The notes beneath the pieces were generated by a model, which saw nothing but the letters and a program-made list of their open reading frames with translations, was not told the origin of the DNA and ran no database searches. From Rudaea sp. 3F27F6 (lineage in GTDB: Bacteria; Pseudomonadota; Gammaproteobacteria; Xanthomonadales; Rhodanobacteraceae): a stretch of 64,000 nucleotides of DNA. The translations under genes and the position numbers were made by a program. The stretch covers positions 930,001 through 994,000 of the forward strand of contig NZ_SCNG01000002.1 in the NCBI RefSeq assembly GCF_005503555.1, in the 5' to 3' direction. Positions within the stretch are counted from its first letter, which is position 1. Every line of letters starts with the position of its first letter. Positions 35,261 to 43,450 of the stretch are shown here, piece by piece.

Positions 35261-37066
35261 ATGTTCTCCAGCAATCCCCCCGCCGCGCGTTTGCGCGGCC
35301 TCGCCGCCCGGATTTTCCTGCTCGCCTCGAGCCTGTTGCCCGTCGCCGCCCTGGCGGCCGCACCCGCAGTGACGAAAATCCAGGGCTCCCCGCTGACTGT
35401 TCACGTCGGCGCCGACAATTCGTTCCAGATCGTCAACAGCGCCATCCCGGGCGTCGGCCAGATCTACCCGACCGACGCGACCGGTACGGCGGACATGGGT
35501 TTCTTCGTACGCACGGCGGACCAGTTCTATTCTCCCGATTTCAGCAATCATCCCGCCGGCAGCGCGACCTCGTTCAGCGGCAACACGCCGTTCACCTCCA
35601 CCTCGCTCGGCGCGGTGACGGGCACCGGCACGGCGGCCGACCCGTTCACCGTCAGCGCGGCGTCGACGCTCGGCACGAGCGGCATCGCGGCGACGCTCAA
35701 AGTGCAGTACGTCAACGGCAACAACTACTTCACCAAGGCGCTGACGCTGACCAATTCGGCGGCGAGCCAGAACGTGAAGATCTTCCTTGGCGCCGACATC
35801 TTTCTCGCCGCGAGCGACCGCGGTCGTCCCTACATCGAGGCAGCCTCGACCAGTCCCGGCGGCCAGAGCGGCGACGGCTGCCCGAACACCGATTCGCAGA
35901 AGTACACGATCCTGCTGATCCCGCAGACGCCGCCCGACGCCTATGTCGCGCGCGGTTTCAGCGCGGTCTGGAGCGAAATCGGCCAGGGCCAACTGAGCAA
36001 CACGGTCAGCGCCACCGAATGCATCGACAACGGCGCGGCGCTGCAGTGGAACCGCGCTCTGCCGGCCGGCGCCTCGGTGACCGTGCAGACGGCGATCTCG
36101 TTCGGCGAAATTCCCGCGTTCGCGCAGTTCGATCTGCGCTCGATCACTCCGGCCAGCGGCACCGCGGGCAACAGCGTCAACGTTACGCTCGGCGGCCTCG
36201 GCTTCAAGACCGGCACGACCTTCGACTTGGGCGCCGGCGTTTCGGTGACGAATCTCGTCGTCGTCGATGACAAGACGGCGACCGCAACATTGGTGATCGC
36301 ACCGAGCGCCGCCGCGGGCGCGCGCGACGTCGGCGGCACGCAAAGCGCGGGCGGACTCAACGCGAGACTGCCGAACGGCTTCACCGTCAACGCGGCCCAG
36401 GGCACCACGTATACGGTCACGCCGAGCGCGGGTGCGAACGGAACGATCTCGCCGGCAACGGTGCAGACGGTCGCGGCGAACGCCACCGCGACGTTCACGG
36501 TCAGCGCGAACGCAGGCTACACCGCGTCGGTCGGCGGCACCTGCAACGGAACCCTGACCGGCAGCACCTATACGACCCAGCCGGTCACCGCCAACTGCAC
36601 GGTGGTGGCGAGCTTCACGCCGGTCATAGTGGTGACGCCGACCACGACCAAACTCGTTGCGACGCCAAATCCGCTGCAGTTTGGCAACAGCCTCGGCCTC
36701 ACCGCCACGGTAACGTCCGGCACGGCCACGCCGCGCGCGCAAGCGGCAGCGCTCGCTGCGGCGATAAGCGGCACGGTGACCTTCAGCGCCGATGGTGCCG
36801 TGATCGGCACGGCTCCGCTCGGCACAAACGGTGCTGCGAGTTTCACAGCCAACGGATTGAGCGTAGGCACGCACAGCCTGATCGCGACCTACTCGGGCGA
36901 CGCGACGAATGCGGCCAGCAGCAGCACGCCGGTCCTCGTGACCGTGACCGCTGCGCCGGCTGCGCAAGCCGTGCCCGCTCCGACCTTGTCGACCTGGGCC
37001 GTGCTCGCAATGATCGCCGCACTCACACTCGCACTCGCCGCGCACCTGCGCCGCCACGGCGCCTGA
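35261..37066 (+). CDS. Exported Ig-like repeat protein with IPTL-type C-terminal sorting tail
   Basis: A 601-residue exported protein. Signal peptide to about residue 32; an N-terminal beta domain (about 35-280) with a DSQKYTILLIPQ block; an IPT-like segment (SITPASGTAGNSVNVTLGGLGF); a Gly-rich GxxGTISPATVQTV repeat; and a bacterial Ig-like domain (about 470-570, GTVTFSADGAVIGTAPLG). It ends in PAPTLSTWAVLA, a hydrophobic helix and HLRRHG, a variant of the IPTL-CTERM signal. Promoter shared in design with the lipoprotein gene. It is probably exported and processed at the membrane; function unknown. Confidence 0.82.
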   Translation: MFSSNPPAARLRGLAARIFLLASSLLPVAALAAAPAVTKIQGSPLTVHVGADNSFQIVNSAIPGVGQIYPTDATGTADMGFFVRTADQFYSPDFSNHPAGSATSFSGNTPFTSTSLGAVTGTGTAADPFTVSAASTLGTSGIAATLKVQYVNGNNYFTKALTLTNSAASQNVKIFLGADIFLAASDRGRPYIEAASTSPGGQSGDGCPNTDSQKYTILLIPQTPPDAYVARGFSAVWSEIGQGQLSNTVSATECIDNGAALQWNRALPAGASVTVQTAISFGEIPAFAQFDLRSITPASGTAGNSVNVTLGGLGFKTGTTFDLGAGVSVTNLVVVDDKTATATLVIAPSAAAGARDVGGTQSAGGLNARLPNGFTVNAAQGTTYTVTPSAGANGTISPATVQTVAANATATFTVSANAGYTASVGGTCNGTLTGSTYTTQPVTANCTVVASFTPVIVVTPTTTKLVATPNPLQFGNSLGLTATVTSGTATPRAQAAALAAAISGTVTFSADGAVIGTAPLGTNGAASFTANGLSVGTHSLIATYSGDATNAASSSTPVLVTVTAAPAAQAVPAPTLSTWAVLAMIAALTLALAAHLRRHGA

Positions 37067-37095
37067 ACCACTCACAGATACCAAGAGGCACGCAC

Positions 37096-37127
37096 TTTAC
37101 CGGCAGCCAACCCGCGCTGCCGGTAAA
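37096..37127 (+). terminator. Perfect 12-bp hairpin after the IPTL protein gene
   Basis: TTTACCGGCAGC and its exact complement around an 8-base loop, 29 bases after the stop. It has no T run, but a second hairpin with one follows at 37155. Confidence 0.6.
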
Positions 37128-37154
37128 GCCTTATGGCCGATGGGCTGCGGCCGC

Positions 37155-37186
37155 AGCCCGGCGTGCAGATACGCCGGGCTTTTTTT
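37155..37186 (+). terminator. Intrinsic terminator
   Basis: A 10-bp stem, AGCCCGGCGT, with loop GCAGAT and its complement, followed by seven T. Confidence 0.9.
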
Positions 37187-37414
37187 GGGTCTAGTCAAAC
37201 GCAATCGATGCCTCGATTGCTCCATTCGACGATCGCCCGCACTGACGGTCCAATGGCACCCGCTGAGACGGATCAAATTCCGGCCGCTCAAAAAGTTTGA
37301 TCCGCTCGAAGCGCTTCGCCGCCTATTCGTTGCGTCGTATGGGCACAACCCAGTCCGCGGCGATTCGCGTGTTCAAAGGTTCAATTTTTCGGCCAGCCCT
37401 TATTGCGGGCATTC
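37187..37414. other. A/T-richer intergenic stretch with two hairpins
   Basis: No gene is evident. It holds perfect small dyads: GCAATCGA/TCGATTGC (37201-37220) and CGGATCAAA/TTTGATCCG (37269-37277 and 37296-37304). These lie at the left edge of the lanM locus and downstream of the minus-strand gene at 37415. Confidence 0.5.
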
Positions 37415-37924
37415 TCAAGTTTCGGGCGCGCTGCACAATGCCTTGCGATTCTCTGCGTCCAATGATTCAAATTTCGAGTTCTGTGCAAAGAATGGTCCGA
37501 GCCATTTGTCTTCGTGCGTAAAGGCCATGGTCCACGCCAGATTGGGAGGGAAAATGAGCCAATCCTGCCACGAACAGGCAGCAGGACGATTCCTCGTAAC
37601 GAAACCTTCTCGGCGATTGTTGGAAATGACGACGAATTCCGGTGCCACCTGTTGTGCGTACAAAGCGGCGGCATCGCCACGCGAAACGCTGGGGAAACGT
37701 TTGTAGCTGAAGACGTGCCAAATAAACTCGTTGAAGTGTATACCTTCGCGGTCTCTACCAAAGATCGCCATCCAACGATCGATATGCGCTTTGACTTCTG
37801 AAACCAGGAGAAGGCGTTCTATCGGCCCCGGAGTAACAGAGACCTTCGTCGATTTTTGTTTTATTTTCCCTTTAACGTCCATGGCACGCTCGGCTGCATC
37901 ACGCTTAATGCCTAGATCAGGCAT
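37415..37924 (-). CDS. DUF4275-like hypothetical protein beside lanM
   Basis: A 169-residue soluble protein. The second half, IWHVFSYKRFPSVSRGDAAA, then APEFVVISNNRREG and MAFTHEDKWLGPFFA, looks like the DUF4275 pattern (W..FSY, then THE..GP.F); I am moderately sure of the family. ATG at 37924 has AAGGG 7 bases upstream; ATG at 37942 is the alternative. GC is lower than in the backbone genes. It lies 69 bases downstream of lanM on the same strand, so it may be in the same transcript. An immunity role is only a possibility. Confidence 0.7.
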   Translation of the reverse strand: MPDLGIKRDAAERAMDVKGKIKQKSTKVSVTPGPIERLLLVSEVKAHIDRWMAIFGRDREGIHFNEFIWHVFSYKRFPSVSRGDAAALYAQQVAPEFVVISNNRREGFVTRNRPAACSWQDWLIFPPNLAWTMAFTHEDKWLGPFFAQNSKFESLDAENRKALCSAPET

Positions 37925-37993
37925 CACCTCGCCCTTCGGCATTGAAGTTTGTACGAAAACCGCAACCGTTGTCTTACGAGCTTCGCAACGAGC

Positions 37994-40864
37994 TCAAGAA
38001 AAATCGCCGAGCGTCAGCACCGACGGCAATGCACTCGCCGGATTCATCTTGAGCAACTGATAGACGATGCCGCCCGCGCCGGTCATCAATCCGGGCAGGA
38101 ACATATCGCGCGAGACGCCGCAGATCGCGCCGTGGTCTTCGAGGCTCGTGAGCAGGCTCGCCGTCATCTCTTCGTCCGTCACTCCGCGCGGTCCTTCGCC
38201 GGCCGCGGCGGCCTTGCTGAGCAGTTCCCACGCGCTGAAATCGCCGTGACAAAGGCAGTGATCGAGCCCTCGTCCGTGTAACCACGTCGCTGCGACCGCA
38301 CGCCGCACTTGTTGCCGTGCAAACGGATCGGTCAGGGCAGGATCCAAATCCAGATGCGCGAGCCCGATGCCGACGGAGCCGTTGCACCATGCCGCTGCTG
38401 TTTTCTCGTTCGCACCGTGACGCAGATCGCGCCAGTTTTCACGCTCGGGATCGAACAACGATTCCTCGAAAAGAAATGCGGCGCGAACCAAATCGCCATA
38501 GCGATCGTCCATCGACGCACGCATCAATTTCGTCAGCGACCAGGCGATGCCGGTCGCGCCATGAGAAAAGCCGCCGACGCCGTCGGGCCAGCGGCTGTCA
38601 CTCCAGTGGGCGCGGTCTTGATTGCGCTTCGCGCGCTCATCGAGCAGGCGTGCCAAATCTTTTGCGTTTTGCAGATAGCCCTCGTCGCCCGTCACACGAT
38701 GCAGCGCAAGCAACGGCGGAATGGCGCCAGCAATGCCGGACAAAATATCGTGAGTCGTATCGGCGATGGCGGCCTGTGGAATAAGCGCGGCCAGCGAGCG
38801 CGCGCGATCGAGATTCGCGTCCGGCTCGAATCCGTGATGCGCAAGAAACAAATGCGCCCAAATTTGTGAGCCGAGTCCGACGTATGCGCCGGGCAGGCGC
38901 GGCCGCGGTTTCACTTTCTCCGCGGCTTCGCTGCGGAATCTCGCCTCGGCGAGATTGAGCGTGCGCACGACCGAATCGAGATGGCGTTCGAGTCCGTCCA
39001 CCGGATCGGCCCGCTCGGCTTTCACTTCGCTCAGGTACGCCGCGATCGTCACCGCCACGCCGGCAAGACCGTTGTACAGATCCTGGCCGATCGGCTGGAT
39101 CGATCGGCTCGTCGGCGTCACGACCGGAGCGATCCAGGCAATACTGCCGTCTTCTGCGTGTATCGCCGCATCGAGTATCTGCCGCAGGATCGACGCGGCC
39201 TGGCGGCGACGCCTCGCATCGAGATCGTCCGCGCGCGGATGCGACGGAAGCAAGGAACGGTGAACAGGCAGCACGCCCTCGTTGACGTAGGCGCTGATAA
39301 GAGTCGCCTGGATCACGCGCCGATCGAGATCGAAATCCGCGCCGCGCCAGCCGTCGAGCGCCTGTTCGAGCAGGTTGCAGCGATCGAGCCAGCGCGTTCC
39401 GCGCGGCCCGTCGAGCCGGCCCGACGTGACCAGGGTCGAGTAATAAGGAATATCGCCTACGAGCAGATCCTGCACTTCCGCGTCGATCACCGTGCGGTCG
39501 TCCGGTGCGATCGTAAGATTCGCCGCCATCTTTTCGAGCAGCCCGGCAGCGCGGCCGCGAGCCGCCGCCTCGTCATGCAGCGAGGTGGGATGCCAAAGCA
39601 TGCGGCCCAGCTCGACATAGACGCTCGTGGCGCGCGGCACGACGCGCACGCGGCAGTCGGCGAAGGTTTGCAGCCGCGTGCGCAACGAGCCGGTCGCATC
39701 GAGTTTGCGCAGATGCCCGGTCATCTCGTCAAACGCGGACAGAACGAGCGGCCAGTAGCGTGCGAGTACCGGATCGACGCTCGGTTGATTCTGCGTCGAC
39801 GGCGCATCCACCTCGACCATGCCGATGCGCGCCTCGTCCGTGCCGGCGCCGACGATCTGCGGCTGTGGCATGCGCGGCTGCTGACCCCGCAGCAGGCCGA
39901 CGCCGGAATTGTCGACTCCCTGCCAGCCGACGGCGCCCCCACGGCTCGGCAACAGGCCGGTGGCGAGAACGGTGTCGGCAAGCACATGCGCGGCCCGATC
40001 GAACGCCTGCCCAAGGCCCGAATCGCGCGGCGGAATTTTCGGCGTGAACAGAGTTTCGCAATCGATCACCACGGGATTCGGCCCCACCGCAATCAGGTTC
40101 TCGGCATGCAGGTCGCTGCCGCCGAGCAGTCTCATCAAGGCCAGCCAGTGACCGATGCCGCGATAGAACTGCTGCAATTCGGCATCATCGCGCGCGTAGC
40201 GATGCGCGACGAATTCACACCAACCGTGCTCCATGCGCGCAACGACATCGGGCACGCGCATCGACGTCGAACAACCGTCGTTTCTGAGTTCGGCGATGAA
40301 TCCGTGCAGCGCCGCGTCGACCATCGTCGGCCGCGGCTTGTAGACCAGTTGGCCGGCGTCGGTGCGCAGGATCGCTACGGTCCTGCCGCCGCGGTGACTG
40401 TCGCCGGCCGAGAAATCGAGTTGAAGCAGCGCTGTCGGCACGCCACCGAATACGGATGCAAGCGCATTTTTGTCACTCGCCCAATCCCGCGCGAATTTAT
40501 GCGCCGCCGAGCAGATGTTTGCGACCACGCGCGATACGCGGCCGGCGAGAGCGGGATAGTGCGAGGACAAGCCTGCCCAGAACGTCGCTTCGGAGGAAAG
40601 CGCGCAGAAATGGTCCCAGCGCTGCGCGCTGCTTTCGCCGCAAAGGCGTCCGCTCACGCGCGCGGCGTTCAGTTCGACGATGAGCAGGCGGCAGAGTTTG
40701 CCGTGCAGTGTGGCAACGAGGTTGTCGCGCGTGGCGCCGACGATCAGATCGCATTCGTCGACGCCGAGGCCGCCGAGAGCGGCAAGCTGGGCTGCCAATC
40801 CGTCCAGATCGGCTTGGTAAAGGCAGCCCAGCGATGAGTTGAAATTGCGGGTGGTCGTAGTCAC
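37994..40864 (-). CDS. lanM: Class II lanthipeptide synthetase LanM
   Basis: A 956-residue bifunctional enzyme that phosphorylates and eliminates Ser/Thr and then adds Cys thiols, making lanthionine rings. The N-terminal dehydratase (DUF4135, about 150-560) has LVYKPRPTMVDAALHGF, GGSDLHAENLIAVGPNPVVI (catalytic-loop-like DLHAEN) and CETLF. The C-terminal LanC-like cyclase (about 610-956) has GFSHGATGIAWSL and the zinc ligands Cys827 (WCNGSVG), Cys872 and His873 (CHGD). All are intact and the length is normal. GTG start 15 bases after the precursor stop. No LanT transporter, peptidase or LanFEG immunity genes are in the window. Confidence 0.95.
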   Translation of the reverse strand: MTTTTRNFNSSLGCLYQADLDGLAAQLAALGGLGVDECDLIVGATRDNLVATLHGKLCRLLIVELNAARVSGRLCGESSAQRWDHFCALSSEATFWAGLSSHYPALAGRVSRVVANICSAAHKFARDWASDKNALASVFGGVPTALLQLDFSAGDSHRGGRTVAILRTDAGQLVYKPRPTMVDAALHGFIAELRNDGCSTSMRVPDVVARMEHGWCEFVAHRYARDDAELQQFYRGIGHWLALMRLLGGSDLHAENLIAVGPNPVVIDCETLFTPKIPPRDSGLGQAFDRAAHVLADTVLATGLLPSRGGAVGWQGVDNSGVGLLRGQQPRMPQPQIVGAGTDEARIGMVEVDAPSTQNQPSVDPVLARYWPLVLSAFDEMTGHLRKLDATGSLRTRLQTFADCRVRVVPRATSVYVELGRMLWHPTSLHDEAAARGRAAGLLEKMAANLTIAPDDRTVIDAEVQDLLVGDIPYYSTLVTSGRLDGPRGTRWLDRCNLLEQALDGWRGADFDLDRRVIQATLISAYVNEGVLPVHRSLLPSHPRADDLDARRRRQAASILRQILDAAIHAEDGSIAWIAPVVTPTSRSIQPIGQDLYNGLAGVAVTIAAYLSEVKAERADPVDGLERHLDSVVRTLNLAEARFRSEAAEKVKPRPRLPGAYVGLGSQIWAHLFLAHHGFEPDANLDRARSLAALIPQAAIADTTHDILSGIAGAIPPLLALHRVTGDEGYLQNAKDLARLLDERAKRNQDRAHWSDSRWPDGVGGFSHGATGIAWSLTKLMRASMDDRYGDLVRAAFLFEESLFDPERENWRDLRHGANEKTAAAWCNGSVGIGLAHLDLDPALTDPFARQQVRRAVAATWLHGRGLDHCLCHGDFSAWELLSKAAAAGEGPRGVTDEEMTASLLTSLEDHGAICGVSRDMFLPGLMTGAGGIVYQLLKMNPASALPSVLTLGDFS

Positions 40865-40879
40865 CCGATCAACGCATCG

Positions 40880-41071
40880 TCAATTGCAGCAGTTGTCGTG
40901 AACGCGCGTGCCCTGCGTGCAGGCAAACGTGGTCGTGCTCATTACCGTGGAACCTACGATATCCGATTCCACATAGTCGCCGCCGAGATAGAGAGGGCCG
41001 GCAGGGCTGTCCACCGACGAGTCCGTGCGCCACTGATCGATCAACATCGAGCTTTCCAGATCATTACTCAT
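40880..41071 (-). CDS. lanA: Class II lanthipeptide precursor
   Basis: A 63-residue peptide immediately before lanM. The acidic leader (MSNDLESSMLIDQWRTDSS) continues to GG at 30-31 and GS at 40-41; the C-terminal part, TVMSTTTFACTQGTRVHDNC plus CN, has Cys51, Cys61 and Cys62 and eight Ser/Thr from S41 to T55. Leader cleavage after GG31 or G40 would give a 32- or 23-residue core with up to three lanthionine rings. AGGAG lies 7 bases before the ATG. I do not recognise the core as a known lantibiotic. Pairing with LanM and composition make the call strong. Confidence 0.9.
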   Translation of the reverse strand: MSNDLESSMLIDQWRTDSSVDSPAGPLYLGGDYVESDIVGSTVMSTTTFACTQGTRVHDNCCN

Positions 41072-41097
41072 AACCTGTCTCCTATTGACGTGGATTT

Positions 41098-41123
41098 GAA
41101 TAGCACTCGAATGAGCGCTATTC
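41098..41123. promoter_or_regulatory. 26-bp dyad at the transcription start of the lanthipeptide operon
   Basis: On the minus strand it reads GAATAGC-G-CTC-ATTC-GAG-T-GCTATTC: ten paired bases per arm with one mismatch. It begins about 7 bases after the extended -10, so it is either an operator across +1 or a hairpin at the 5' end of the mRNA. Confidence 0.6.
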
Positions 41124-41130
41124 GCGATCG

Positions 41131-41139
41131 ACTATATCA
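41131..41139 (-). promoter_or_regulatory. Extended -10 promoter of the lanthipeptide operon
   Basis: Minus strand TGATATAGT fits the extended -10 pattern TGnTATAnT. No -35 is recognisable (ATCGAG at 17 bp), as allowed for extended -10 promoters. Confidence 0.55.
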
Positions 41140-41274
41140 CCGCGCGGAATGGGCTCGATATGCATTGCACCATATGCGAACTCGATGCGGTTATTTCAGA
41201 TTTTTTGAACGACAAGGCAATGAAAGTGGAAATACTTATTAACGATCGCCTTGCGCATCTCCGCAAATAAGCAC

Positions 41275-41295
41275 GCGCATCGAAGCGCGATGCGC
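41275..41295 (-). terminator. Hairpin downstream of dnaB
   Basis: Arms GCGCATCG and CGATGCGC around a 5-base loop, 20 bases after the dnaB stop on the minus strand. The following GTGCTTATTT is only weakly T-rich. Confidence 0.45.
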
Positions 41296-41314
41296 TGGTG
41301 CTATTCCGCGAAGA

Positions 41315-42700
41315 TCAATCGTAACTGCCGTAACTGTCGGCGGCGAAGTTCTCGAACTTCGTGTAGTGACCGAGGAAGGTCAGCTTGACCGAACCGGTCG
41401 GGCCGTTACGCTGTTTGCCGATGATCACTTCGGCCTGGCCTTTATCAGGCGAATCGGGGTTGTAGTACTCGTCGCGGTAGATGAACAGGATCACGTCGGC
41501 GTCCTGCTCGATGGCGCCCGATTCGCGCAAGTCGCTCATCATCGGACGTTTGTCGGTGCGCTGTTCGAGCGAGCGGTTGAGCTGTGACAGCGCGATCACC
41601 GGCACATTGAGTTCTTTCGCCAGCGCCTTCAGGCCGCGCGAGATTTCGGAAATCTCGGTCGCGCGGTTCTCCTTGTTGCCGGGCACCTGCATGAGCTGCA
41701 GGTAGTCGATCACGATAAGGCCGAGATCGTGCTCGCGCTTGAGACGACGCGCGCGCGCGCGCAATTCGCCGGGCGACAGCGCCGGCGTATCGTCGATAAA
41801 GATTTTCGCGTCGGACAGTAGCGTGATCGCGCTGGTCACGCGCGGCCACTCCTCTTCCTGGATGTCGCCGGTGCGCAAATGCTGCTGGTTGATGCGGCCG
41901 AGCGAGGAGATCAAACGGAACGCGAGCTGCGAGGCCGACATTTCCATCGAGAATATGGCGACCGCCTTCTTCGACTTGATCGCCGCGTGCTCGGCCATGT
42001 TCACCGCAAGCGCGGTCTTGCCCATCGACGGACGCGCGGCAAGGATGATCAGATCGGACGGCTGCAGACCGGCGAGCATATCGTCGAGATCGGCGAAGCC
42101 GGTCGGCAGACCGGTGACCGCACCCTTGTTCTCGAAACGGTGATGGAGGATCTGAAATGCTTCTTTCACCGCCGCGCGCATCGGCGTGAATCCCTTGCGC
42201 CCGCGCGCGCCGGCTTCGGCAATGCGGAACACTTCGAGTTCCGCGCCTTCGAGTATCTCCTGGGTCGAACGGCCTTCCGGCTGGAAACCGTCGCCGGCGA
42301 TCTTCGTGCCCGCTTCGATGAGCTGGCGCAGCACCGACTTCTCGCGCACGATGTCGGCGTAGGCGCCGATGTTCGCCGCGCTCGGCGTCGCGTTGGCGAG
42401 TTCGATCACGTAGCTCGAACCGCCGACGAGTTCGGACAGCTTGTTCGACTCGAACCAGTCGGCCAGCGTGACCGCGTCGCAGGGCATGTTCTTGTTCGAC
42501 AGCTCGCCGATCGCGCGGAAAATCAGACGATGGTCTTTGCGATAGAAATCGTCCTCGACGAGCTTGTCGGCAATGCGCTCCCAGGCGTTCGCATCGAGCA
42601 TGAGTCCGCCGAGCACGGCCTGTTCGGCGTCGATCGAATGCGGCGGCACACGCAGCGCATCGATGCGCCCGGCGGAAAAGCGGTCTGGGGAAACGGCCAT
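41315..42700 (-). CDS. dnaB: Replicative DNA helicase DnaB
   Basis: A 461-residue hexameric helicase. N-terminal primase-binding domain from PPHSIDAEQAVLGGLML; C-terminal RecA-like motor with LAARPSMGKTALAVN (Walker A), VIDYLQLM (Walker B) and SQLNRSLEQR. ATG at 42700 is the canonical start; the frame upstream is antisense to the LuxR gene's region and not coding. No intein. Belongs to the usual rpsF-rpsR-rplI-dnaB gene order, here interrupted by two plus-strand genes. Confidence 0.98.
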   Translation of the reverse strand: MAVSPDRFSAGRIDALRVPPHSIDAEQAVLGGLMLDANAWERIADKLVEDDFYRKDHRLIFRAIGELSNKNMPCDAVTLADWFESNKLSELVGGSSYVIELANATPSAANIGAYADIVREKSVLRQLIEAGTKIAGDGFQPEGRSTQEILEGAELEVFRIAEAGARGRKGFTPMRAAVKEAFQILHHRFENKGAVTGLPTGFADLDDMLAGLQPSDLIILAARPSMGKTALAVNMAEHAAIKSKKAVAIFSMEMSASQLAFRLISSLGRINQQHLRTGDIQEEEWPRVTSAITLLSDAKIFIDDTPALSPGELRARARRLKREHDLGLIVIDYLQLMQVPGNKENRATEISEISRGLKALAKELNVPVIALSQLNRSLEQRTDKRPMMSDLRESGAIEQDADVILFIYRDEYYNPDSPDKGQAEVIIGKQRNGPTGSVKLTFLGHYTKFENFAADSYGSYD

Positions 42701-42916
42701 GTCGTTTTTTTGTTTACTGTGCGGCGGGCGTCGTGGTATCGCGCGCATCGTGCTTCGCTGCCATCTCAGCAGCCGAGAATTGCGCGCGGCCTGGGCGAGC
42801 ATGCTTTCATACCCGTCTGTTGACTCGCCAGTGGATAACTTGTGGAAATCGTCCTGATGCCGGTACGCGCCGGCCGCGTTCCCTGCGCGGGCGACCGTGC
42901 GCAATAATGCGAAGCC

Positions 42917-43342
42917 ATGAAGGGGTTCCTCTGGAAACGGGCGGCCGGATACGGAGCGCTGCTGGCGGCAGGCACGCTCGTCCTCGCCCTGCTCGACTAC
43001 CAGCGCCTGATGCGCACGCATTTCGCCGACGCGGCCACGTTCCTGATCGGCGCGGGCTTCCTCACCCTGGGCATTTATATCGGCATGCGCGTGGTGAAGA
43101 CGCCGGCCGCACCGGCTTTCGACGGCAATCCGCAGGCGCAGGCCTCGCTCGGCATCAGCCCGCGCGAACTCGCTGTGCTCATGGAAATCGCCGCGGGCCG
43201 GTCGAACAAGGAGATCGCCAGACAACTCGACGTCTCGCCGAATACGGTCAAAACCCATGTCGCCCGATTGTTCGAGAAGCTCGGAGCGAAACGGCGCACC
43301 GACGCGATCGCCAAGGCCAGAGAACTCGGAATCGTGCGCTGA
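42917..43342 (+). CDS. Membrane-anchored LuxR-type regulator
   Basis: A 141-residue protein with two N-terminal membrane helices (about residues 9-26 and 40-60), and a LuxR/GerE helix-turn-helix at the C terminus: ISPRELAVLMEIAAGRSNKE, DVSPNTVKTHVARLFEKLGA. There is no receiver or ligand domain. It precedes a DUF4199 membrane-protein gene by 108 bases, and the pair suggests joint function. The signal is unknown. Confidence 0.9.
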   Translation: MKGFLWKRAAGYGALLAAGTLVLALLDYQRLMRTHFADAATFLIGAGFLTLGIYIGMRVVKTPAAPAFDGNPQAQASLGISPRELAVLMEIAAGRSNKEIARQLDVSPNTVKTHVARLFEKLGAKRRTDAIAKARELGIVR

Positions 43343-43450
43343 GGCCAGGTAATTTCGGGTCGAATCGCCGAAATCACCCGTTTGGATGATTGCCGCGGCG
43401 GCGGCGCGCGAGGGTTAATCGGCTTCCCCGTCCAATGGAGGCAAGCAAGT

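Noticed and set aside
33892-36270. A 792-codon plus-strand frame spanning lipoprotein, terminator and IPTL gene
   Set aside because: It is the +1 shadow of two real genes and reads through a perfect terminator; Arg-rich composition.
37140-37706. A 188-codon plus-strand frame at the left of the lanM locus
   Set aside because: It begins inside a terminator hairpin and is antisense to the better-supported DUF4275-like gene.
38981-40837. A 618-codon plus-strand frame
   Set aside because: Antisense to lanM, whose catalytic and zinc residues are all present. No signature in the plus-strand translation.
40898-41242. A 114-codon plus-strand frame opposite the precursor peptide
   Set aside because: The minus-strand peptide has a ribosome site, a promoter, and the expected leader/core composition beside lanM.
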